Part shown: one piece after another, positions 1-4,167 of the stretch
Numbering within the stretch: position 1 is the first letter of the stretch
Layout: each line of letters begins with the position of its first letter
From: Chloroflexota bacterium
GTDB taxonomy: Bacteria > Chloroflexota > Anaerolineae > Anaerolineales > DRKV01
DNA: 5,065 nucleotides
Reading direction: 5' to 3'
Assembly: GCA_011051635.1 (NCBI GenBank)
Contig: DRKV01000433.1
Coordinates: forward strand, 1-5,065
Translations under genes and position numbers: made by a program
Notes under the pieces: model-generated
Databases searched by the model: none
What the model saw: only the letters and a program-made list of their open reading frames with translations
What the model was told of the DNA's origin: nothing

Positions 1-791
1 ATGCGGGCGGCCTGAGCATCGAAGGGGACGGCCAAATCGGTGACGATGCGCGCCAGGTCGCGGCTCAGGAAGGCCGATTCGCGCCCTGCTTCCAGTTTCT
101 TGCGCAGGCCGGGTTTGAGTTCGTCCAGGTGGGCGTAGACGCCCTCCAGGGTGTCGTAGGCCTTGAGAAGTTTGACCGCGGTTTTGGGGCCGACGCCGGG
201 CACGCCGGGGATGTTGTCGGAGGAATCGCCCATCAGGGCTTTGAGGTCCACCACCTGGTCGGGACGGACGCCCAGGTAGGCCTCCACATCGGGCGGGGTG
301 TAGTCTTTGGCCTCGGAGAGGCTGCGCCCCGGCAGGTTGACGATGATGCGCTCGGTGACGAGTTGGAGCAGGTCGCGGTCGCCGGTGAAAATTTTGACCC
401 CCATGCCATCTTCGGCGGCGCGGCGCGCCACGCTGCCCAGCACGTCGTCGGCTTCGTAGCCTTCCATCTCCAGGCGGGGGATGCCGAAAGCATCCACTAC
501 CTGCCGGATGCGCTCGATTTGGGGGCGCAGGTCTTCGGGCATCTTGGCGCGGGTGGCCTTGTACTCGGGGTAAAGGTCATCCCGGAAAGTTTTGCCGGTA
601 TCGAAGGCCACCGCCAGGTATTCGGGGTATTCGGCCTGCAAGATGCGCAGCAGGACGCTGATGAAGCCGTACACGCCGGCGGTCGGTTCGCCGGTGCTGG
701 TGCGCCAGCGCTCAGCGTTGCCGCGCGTCAGGGCAAAGTAGGCCCGATAGGCCAGGGCGTGACCGTCAATGAGGCAGAGGAGAGGAGGCAT
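1..791 (-). CDS. polA: DNA polymerase I, N-terminal 5'-3' exonuclease part (partial, 3' end beyond window)
   Basis: The reverse strand encodes 263 codons from an ATG at 791-789 and stays open to the left edge. PolA removes RNA primers and fills gaps in Okazaki-fragment maturation and repair. What is visible is the FEN-type 5'-3' nuclease: the start MPPLLCLIDGHALAYRAYF with metal-ligand Asp9, VAFDTGKTFRDDLYPEYKATR-like chemistry at about 61-81 with the basic residues Arg70, Lys78 and Arg81, the acidic cluster EGYEADD (110-116), TGDRDLLQL (136-144), and the helix-three-turn-helix region with GDSSDNIPG (188-196) and GVGPKTA (199-205). A standalone exonuclease of 250-290 residues is possible. Continuation past residue 240 into LSRDLARIVTD favours full-length PolA. 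The start fits the family N-terminus, and no other Met occurs before residue 84. No Shine-Dalgarno precedes it; the leader is tandem repeat. The gene lies on the same strand as, and 129 bp downstream of, the gene at 921-2417. Confidence 0.94.
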   Translation of the reverse strand, partial: MPPLLCLIDGHALAYRAYFALTRGNAERWRTSTGEPTAGVYGFISVLLRILQAEYPEYLAVAFDTGKTFRDDLYPEYKATRAKMPEDLRPQIERIRQVVDAFGIPRLEMEGYEADDVLGSVARRAAEDGMGVKIFTGDRDLLQLVTERIIVNLPGRSLSEAKDYTPPDVEAYLGVRPDQVVDLKALMGDSSDNIPGVPGVGPKTAVKLLKAYDTLEGVYAHLDELKPGLRKKLEAGRESAFLSRDLARIVTDLAVPFDAQAAR

Positions 792-795
792 GGGG

Positions 796-879
796 ACGGT
801 GGATGGTGGACGATGGACGGTGGATGGTGGACGGTGGACGATGGACGGTGGACGATGGACGGTGGACGGTGGACGGGGA
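796..879. repeat. Heptanucleotide tandem array, 12 units
   Basis: Reading the plus strand from 796, the sequence divides without gaps into twelve 7-bp units. Eleven are ACGGTGG (six copies), ACGATGG (three copies) or ATGGTGG (two copies); the last, at 873-879, is ACGGGGA. Only unit positions 2 (C/T) and 4 (G/A) vary in the eleven, and never both in one unit. Each unit carries GGNGG- or GATGG-like G runs, so the plus strand (template for the flanking genes) is G-rich and the transcript is C-rich. The array starts 4 bp before the polA start codon, so it forms the polA leader. Copy-number change by slippage is plausible but not shown. Its function is unknown. Confidence 0.95.
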
Positions 880-927
880 ACTACGAGACTACGCGACTAC
901 CAGACTACCAGACTACAGAACTACCCC
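880..927. repeat. Octanucleotide tandem array, 6 units, abutting the heptamer array
   Basis: Six 8-bp units follow the heptamers with no spacer: ACTACGAG, ACTACGCG, ACTACCAG, ACTACCAG, ACTACAGA and ACTACCCC. The core ACTAC is invariant and the last three bases vary. On the minus strand each unit carries GTAGT, so TAG recurs every 8 bp and falls twice in each reading frame. The TAG at 923-921 is the actual stop codon of the upstream minus-strand gene, whose final residues GVG are encoded by or next to the array. No inverted repeat or rho-independent terminator is seen. Confidence 0.93.
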
Positions 928-2417
928 ACCCCCTGATGGCGGCGGGTTTGGCGGATGAAGTCGCGAATCAGTTGGGGGGGAGCGGGCTGGGCGCTGCCCA
1001 TGATGAGATACCCCGGCGCCCAGAAGTCGCCCGAAGGGTTCTCCTCGGCCAGGGGGGGGAAGGCGGCGAAGATGCGCTGCGAGGTATGCCGGCGCAGAAT
1101 CTGCATCAGGTAACTGGGGGAAGTGTCAGGCGGGACGCTTACAATCCAGTGCAAGTGGTCTGGGCGGATGGCGATGTACTCCAGCCGCCAAGCAAAGGCC
1201 AGACACAATTGCCCCACCCATTCGGAGAGACGCCCTGCCAGGTCACCGGTGAGATAGTGACCGGGCAGGCGGGGGATGAGGACGCAGGCGTATTTGAGAT
1301 GATAGACCGCCGGAGACTCCGGCTCCAATGTGACGATGCCCTCGCCCCGCCCCGCCTGCTCTGGAACGGACTCCCTTGCAGGTGCTACCGTTGTTTGAGG
1401 GATGGTCTCCACTTCGGGGGATTGCGCTTCCCCCTCTTCGGAGGGGCGCGCCGTCCAGCGGTTATCGCCCTCCAGGGCCGAGAAATCCACCCGCTCCGGC
1501 GGCAACTCGGTCTGAAGCATCCCTTCCGGGGGCAGGACGTGCTGCGAGGGCGGCTCCTGGGGCGCGTCCGCTTTGCCGGGGGCCGGCGGCGCGGGTTTCT
1601 CCGCCAGCGCCCGCGCCAGCGAACCGGCCTGGACGCGTATCTCGCTGAAGGGGGTTTCGGCATCGAAGACCAGCGCCAGGACGAAACTCCCGCCCAGGCT
1701 GGTGGCGTAGAGCATGTACTCGCTGCCCGTCGCCCCCAGGCGGATGAAGCGCGCCAAATCGCTGCCGCTCCCGCTGGCCCAGTGCCGCGCTACGGTGTGG
1801 GCGAGTTCCTGGGCGGCGGGCTGCGAGAGGCCGCCGGCGTAAGCCCACAGGCTCTCGCCGCGCAAAATCATGGCGGCCTGGGCTGCCGATTCCAGGGAGA
1901 GGCGCATCAGGTGGCGGGCGGCCTGCTCCACATCGCCCAGCCAGGAAGGCGGGGGTATCTCTTGGGGGCGGGATGAGAGGGAAGTGGATTCCCGAAAACC
2001 GGAGCGCACCACGGGAGCATCTTCCGGGGCCTGCTGCAGAGGCAGAGGCGCATCCTCCACCGAGGGTTTCACTCCCCGTCGGACTGCATCCAACAAATCG
2101 GGCAGGTAGAACGGCTTGCGGAACACGTTCAATACGGCGGGGTCACGCTGCAAATCGGCATGGCTTTCGGAGGCAAGGAGGATGAAACGCGTCGCGGCGT
2201 TGCTCCGCCGCAAAGCATCCATCAGAGCCGAGAGAGCCATATCCGGCAAATCGGAATCCAGAATGGCAACGGCAAAGCGGCGGGAGGCAGCCCGTTCCAG
2301 GGCAGCGCGCGCCGAATGCTCCAGCACAACTTCGTACTCCCCCGTCTCTTGAAGCGTCTGCTGGACGAAATCCCCCAGGCCGGCGGCTGGCGTAGCGACC
2401 AGAACGGAAGTGCCCAT
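921..2417 (-). CDS. Receiver-like / roadblock-like / IS200-type TnpA (Y1, HUH) fusion protein, transposase domain probably inactive
   Basis: This is a 498-residue protein when started at the ATG at 2417-2415. An ATG 16 codons upstream (2465) is possible, but the candidate promoter lies inside that extension, and the later start puts the receiver Asp at the canonical position 54. Residues 1-116 form a receiver fold: AILDSDLPD with Asp54, Ser83 at the end of FILLAS, and RKPF with Lys101. The acidic pair expected after strand 1 is missing (LVATPAAG), so Mg-dependent phosphorylation is doubtful. Residues about 163-272 resemble a roadblock/LC7 domain. Residues 273-369 are a Pro/Glu/Gln-rich linker. 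Residues 370-495 match an IS200/IS605 TnpA domain: YHLKY, the HUH motif in RPDHLHWIV (His421, His423), LRRHTSQRIF, FWAPGYL and IRDFIRQTRRH. Phe487 stands where the catalytic Tyr is expected, 64 residues after the second His. A single-copy regulatory or DNA-hairpin-binding role is inferred; cellular function is unknown. Confidence 0.88.
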   Translation of the reverse strand: MGTSVLVATPAAGLGDFVQQTLQETGEYEVVLEHSARAALERAASRRFAVAILDSDLPDMALSALMDALRRSNAATRFILLASESHADLQRDPAVLNVFRKPFYLPDLLDAVRRGVKPSVEDAPLPLQQAPEDAPVVRSGFRESTSLSSRPQEIPPPSWLGDVEQAARHLMRLSLESAAQAAMILRGESLWAYAGGLSQPAAQELAHTVARHWASGSGSDLARFIRLGATGSEYMLYATSLGGSFVLALVFDAETPFSEIRVQAGSLARALAEKPAPPAPGKADAPQEPPSQHVLPPEGMLQTELPPERVDFSALEGDNRWTARPSEEGEAQSPEVETIPQTTVAPARESVPEQAGRGEGIVTLEPESPAVYHLKYACVLIPRLPGHYLTGDLAGRLSEWVGQLCLAFAWRLEYIAIRPDHLHWIVSVPPDTSPSYLMQILRRHTSQRIFAAFPPLAEENPSGDFWAPGYLIMGSAQPAPPQLIRDFIRQTRRHQGVG

Positions 2418-2427
2418 AGCGGTTAAA

Positions 2428-2456
2428 AGTGTAACACGGGCAACACCGCCCTGCAA
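2428..2456 (-). promoter_or_regulatory. Candidate promoter of the receiver-TnpA fusion gene, giving a nearly leaderless mRNA
   Basis: On the minus strand TTGCAG (2456-2451) is followed after exactly 17 bp by TACACT (2433-2428), preceded by TG-T in the extended -10 position. Initiation 4-8 bases further on would fall at about 2424-2420, only a few bases before the ATG at 2417. No Shine-Dalgarno is present. This supports the 2417 start over the 2465 start. The -35 match is only moderate. Confidence 0.55.
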
Positions 2457-2495
2457 GGAGGGCATTTGTTCGGGGTGTACTCAGGGAATGCAGAT

Positions 2496-2540
2496 TTCCC
2501 GCCAGCGGGGGCCTAGAAGTCCCCCGCTGGCAGGTGGGAA
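2496..2540. repeat. Long inverted repeat (hairpin A) in the divergent intergenic region
   Basis: GCCAGCGGGGG (2501-2511) pairs perfectly over 11 bp with CCCCCGCTGGC (2521-2531) across a 9-base loop. TTCCC (2496-2500) and GGGAA (2536-2540) can extend the stem past a 4-base bulge. It lies between two divergent genes and has no T tract, so a terminator role is unlikely. It looks like a REP-type palindromic element. Confidence 0.85.
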
Positions 2541-2557
2541 GTCCGCTCTGCGGACTT
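2539..2557. repeat. Perfect 8-bp hairpin (hairpin B)
   Basis: AAGTCCGC (2539-2546) and GCGGACTT (2550-2557) are perfect inverted repeats around a 3-base TCT loop. The hairpin overlaps the last two bases of hairpin A's outer stem, so the two form a near-continuous structure. Confidence 0.85.
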
Positions 2558-2567
2558 GAAGGCGTCA

Positions 2568-2590
2568 GGGCGGGGGTTCCAGCCCTGCCC
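2568..2590. repeat. GC-rich hairpin (hairpin C)
   Basis: Bases 2568-2575 (GGGCGGGG) can pair with 2583-2590 (CCCTGCCC) over 8 bp, one of them a G-T wobble, around a 7-base loop. An overlapping 6-bp alternative pairs CAGGGC (2566-2571) with GCCCTG (2582-2587). Confidence 0.65.
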
Positions 2591-2629
2591 GCACTCCCAG
2601 TTTCTGCAAAACGTGAGCGCATCCCTGTG

Positions 2630-2651
2630 GGACAACTGCTCGCAGTTGTCC
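2630..2651. repeat. 10-bp hairpin (hairpin D), related to the copy at 3578-3597
   Basis: GGACAACTGC (2630-2639) pairs perfectly with GCAGTTGTCC (2642-2651), leaving only two bases between; in a real structure the loop would be CTCG. Bases 2631-2650 match the reverse complement of 3578-3597 at 18 of 20 positions, which makes it a dispersed family member, not a local accident. Confidence 0.85.
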
Positions 2652-2713
2652 TACTCTACGAAATGTGAGTACTTCCATCGGCAGGGGAGGCCGAAGCGTT
2701 ACCTCCAATGGGA

Positions 2714-2719
2714 TATAAT
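2714..2719 (+). promoter_or_regulatory. Candidate -10 box (TATAAT) for the gene at 2772
   Basis: A perfect TATAAT lies 52 bp before the ATG at 2772, in an otherwise GC-rich region just after the hairpin cluster. No convincing -35 hexamer is seen at 16-18 bp spacing; bases 2691-2696 read CCGAAG. A leader of about 45 bases is predicted. Confidence 0.45.
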
Positions 2720-2771
2720 CCGTCAGGATAAACATCCCTGATGTACGCCCTCCGCTGCCAGGCCGGACACA

Positions 2772-3566
2772 ATGAAAAATCCCACCCAGAACAACATCCG
2801 CTACCGCAACCTGGATGCCGACAAAATCGTGGAAAGCGCCACGATTTTATGCCGCCGCATCCGGGAGCGCTTCCCCGACCGCGGCCTCAACCGGGTTTGT
2901 GCTGACCTGCAAGCCGCGGCGGAGGAGACCAAACAGCGCGCCGCCTGGATAGCCCGTCCCCACTGGGCTATCCGTCTCGCTATCGCCGTGGTGGTCGGCG
3001 TTCTGCTCTTGATAACGGCGCGCTTGTTCCTCATCATTCATCTTGACATCCGCCAAATTCAGCGCCTGAATCTGGCGGAATTCTTGCAAACCCTGGAAGC
3101 GGGCATCAATGACATCATCCTGATTGGGGCGGCGCTCTTCTTTTTCTTCACCGTAGAAAACCGCATCAAACGCCGCCGCGCCCTCGAAGCGCTCCACGAG
3201 TTGCGCTCCCTGGCGCACGTGATTGACATGCACCAGTTGACCAAAGACCCGGAGCGCGCCCTGAGGCGCGGCAAATCCACAGCCTCCTCGCCGGTGGAGA
3301 GCATGTCTCTCTTCGAACTCTCCCGCTACCTGGATTATTGCAGCGAGATGCTCTCCCTGATTGGGAAAATCGCCGCCCTCTACCTGCAGGAGTTCGACGA
3401 CCCCGTGGCGCTGGGGGCGGTTAATGAAATCGAGGGGCTGACCACCAACCTTTCCCGCAAAATTTGGCAGAAAATCATGATTATCCACTCGCTGGAGGAG
3501 GGGGAAAAGAAGGCCGCCCTGCAGGCAGACCAGGCAGAAAGCACGGATGAATTGAGGCCTGAATAG
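2772..3566 (+). CDS. Two-helix membrane protein of unknown function
   Basis: This is a 264-residue protein that I cannot assign to a named family. A soluble, charged N-terminal part (1-60, including RYRNLDADKIVE and RRIRERFPDRGLNRVCADL) is followed by a hydrophobic helix at about 66-89 and a second at about 112-128 (IILIGAALFFFFTVE). A basic patch, RIKRRR (131-136), suggests a cytoplasmic C-terminal side by the positive-inside rule. Residues 137-240 are largely helical and contain HELRSLAHVIDMHQLTKDPE and FELSRYLDYCSEMLSLIGKIAALY. Such distinctive blocks suggest a conserved family. Residues 241-264 are acidic and low in complexity. It has no catalytic motif that I recognise. It stands alone, divergent from the receiver-TnpA gene and flanked on both sides by hairpin clusters containing the same hairpin type. 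A strong Shine-Dalgarno is absent; the start is the first in-frame ATG after the TATAAT. Confidence 0.88.
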   Translation: MKNPTQNNIRYRNLDADKIVESATILCRRIRERFPDRGLNRVCADLQAAAEETKQRAAWIARPHWAIRLAIAVVVGVLLLITARLFLIIHLDIRQIQRLNLAEFLQTLEAGINDIILIGAALFFFFTVENRIKRRRALEALHELRSLAHVIDMHQLTKDPERALRRGKSTASSPVESMSLFELSRYLDYCSEMLSLIGKIAALYLQEFDDPVALGAVNEIEGLTTNLSRKIWQKIMIIHSLEEGEKKAALQADQAESTDELRPE

Positions 3567-3577
3567 GCCGGCTGCAA

Positions 3578-3597
3578 GACAACCGCGAGTAGTTGTC
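3578..3597. repeat. Hairpin E, second copy of the hairpin D family with inverted loop
   Basis: GACAAC (3578-3583) pairs with GTTGTC (3592-3597) around CGCGAGTA, 11 bp after the stop codon of the preceding gene. Its reverse complement matches bases 2631-2650 at 18 of 20 positions. The following CCTAC (3597-3601) also matches the forward 3' flank of hairpin D. No T tract follows, so it is not a classical terminator, although it could slow transcription. Confidence 0.75.
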
Positions 3598-3616
3598 CTA
3601 CCCTGATTGTTGTCAG

Positions 3617-3632
3617 TGCCCCCTGACCAATG
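3617..3632 (+). repeat. 16-bp direct repeat, left copy
   Basis: TGCCCCCTGACCAATG occurs here and again, identical, at 3780-3795. The 147 bp between are dense in hairpins. Identity ends sharply on both sides, as expected for a target-site-like duplication or a recombination footprint. Confidence 0.85.
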
Positions 3633-3749
3633 GGTGCAGGTAGAAGACGGCAGTTGAAACTGCACCGACATCTGCAAAGCCGCCCTTCGGCGGCTGGAAT
3701 CCAACCTGCGCAGGCAGGTTTCGCAACTGTTGCTGCGACTTCCAGTCGC
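3633..3749. repeat. Hairpin cluster between the 16-bp direct repeats
   Basis: Several perfect short inverted repeats are packed together: GGTGCAG/CTGCACC (3633-3639 with 3660-3666), containing the competing GCAGTT/AACTGC (3650-3663); AGCCGCC/GGCGGCT (3678-3695, loop CTTC); AACCTGC/GCAGGTT (3703-3720, loop GCAG); and GCGACT/AGTCGC (3735-3749, loop TCC). The stems are unrelated in sequence but alike in size, resembling a mosaic REP or MITE-like region. No coding function is apparent; the open frame across it is noise. Confidence 0.75.
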
Positions 3750-3779
3750 CGAAGCCGAAACGCATCTACAGGATTTGCT

Positions 3780-3795
3780 TGCCCCCTGACCAATG
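3780..3795 (+). repeat. 16-bp direct repeat, right copy
   Basis: Identical to 3617-3632. It sits 6 bp before the -35 box of the downstream operon promoter, so whatever created the duplication reaches the edge of that promoter. Confidence 0.85.
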
Positions 3796-3801
3796 TCGCA
3801 A

Positions 3802-3830
3802 TTGCTCCGCCGTTTGGATTATGCTATACT
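3802..3830 (+). promoter_or_regulatory. Candidate promoter of the small protein / DUF6754 operon
   Basis: TTGCTC (3802-3807), a 17-bp spacer and TATACT (3825-3830) preceded by an extended -10 TGC (3822-3824). Initiation near 3837 would give a leader of about 70 bases before the ATG at 3907. Confidence 0.6.
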
Positions 3831-3856
3831 CTTGTTATCCTTCTTGCGGAGAGCAG

Positions 3857-3865
3857 TGTTACAAT
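3857..3865 (+). promoter_or_regulatory. Second candidate extended -10 element for the operon
   Basis: TGT followed by TACAAT (3860-3865, five of six consensus bases) sits in the only AT-rich stretch before the operon. It shares the string GTGTTACA with the minus-strand promoter of the receiver-TnpA gene. No good -35 is found at normal spacing. The leader would be about 35 bases. Confidence 0.4.
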
Positions 3866-3906
3866 TTTATTTGCACGCAGGCCGTTGACCTGGGTAACGC
3901 GCTCCA

Positions 3907-4167
3907 ATGACAAACTCCCCCGACCTCGCTACATGGGCAAAATGGCGTACCGCTCTCCAGAAATGGGGCATCCACGCTTATGTCGCCACCTTGCTGGAGG
4001 CGCTGGGGCCGCTCAACGTGGTGGGAGCACAATTCCTGTATTTCAGCCGCCCCTTCGTGCCCGGCACAACCCGAAAGAGCCAATGGCAAGCCCTGGCCCG
4101 CCTGCTCGAAGATAGCGAACAGCGGGATTTGTTCACTCAATTTCTCCAGGAAAGAGACCTTCTATGA
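3907..4167 (+). CDS. Small protein of unknown function, first gene of the operon
   Basis: This is an 86-residue protein. It has Trp-rich N-terminal segments (ATWAKWRTALQKWG, 9-21), a mostly hydrophobic middle (about 24-50, including LLEALGPLNVVGAQFLYFSRPF) that could be buried or lie at the membrane surface, and an amphipathic, acidic C-terminal part (60-86, QALARLLEDSEQRDLFTQFL). No signal peptide and no enzymatic motif are visible. Its stop TGA (4165-4167) overlaps the ATG of the next gene (ATGA), so translation of the two is probably coupled. That, with two upstream promoter-like elements, is the main evidence that it is real. A role as accessory or partner of the DUF6754-like protein is inferred from position only. 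There is no clear Shine-Dalgarno before its start. Confidence 0.8.
   Translation: MTNSPDLATWAKWRTALQKWGIHAYVATLLEALGPLNVVGAQFLYFSRPFVPGTTRKSQWQALARLLEDSEQRDLFTQFLQERDLL

Noticed and set aside
796..927. Possible CRISPR array
   Set aside because: Units are 7 and 8 bp and contiguous, with no 20-40 bp repeats, no spacers and no cas genes in the window.
921..1300. A complete active IS200/IS605 insertion sequence
   Set aside because: The TnpA domain is the C-terminal part of a longer in-frame protein, its catalytic Tyr appears to be replaced, and no tnpB or element ends with paired subterminal hairpins bracket it.
129..1976. A 615-codon open frame on the plus strand, antisense to polA and the fusion gene
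   Set aside because: The minus strand encodes well-conserved PolA and TnpA motifs through the same bases. The plus-strand product is low in complexity, includes translated tandem repeats and has no recognisable domain; it arises from GC-rich codon bias.
2496..2651. Rho-independent terminators
   Set aside because: The stems lie between two divergent genes and none is followed by a T tract on either strand.
2556..2741. A 61-codon plus-strand open frame in the intergenic region
   Set aside because: It is laid over three palindromes and a -10 box, has no ribosome site and no protein-like composition.
3556..3597. Terminator after the 2772 gene (GGCCT/AGGCC over the stop codon, then hairpin E)
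   Set aside because: The first stem is only 5 bp and overlaps the stop codon; the second is not followed by T residues. It could attenuate transcription but does not meet the standard form.
2847..3704. A 285-codon open frame on the minus strand opposite the 2772 gene
   Set aside because: The plus-strand protein has coherent membrane helices and conserved-looking blocks, whereas the antisense product runs into the hairpin cluster and shows no domain.
3630..4115. A 161-codon plus-strand open frame overlapping the hairpin cluster and the small gene
   Set aside because: It crosses the promoter elements and the repeat region and runs in a different frame from the 86-residue gene, which is translationally coupled to the next gene.
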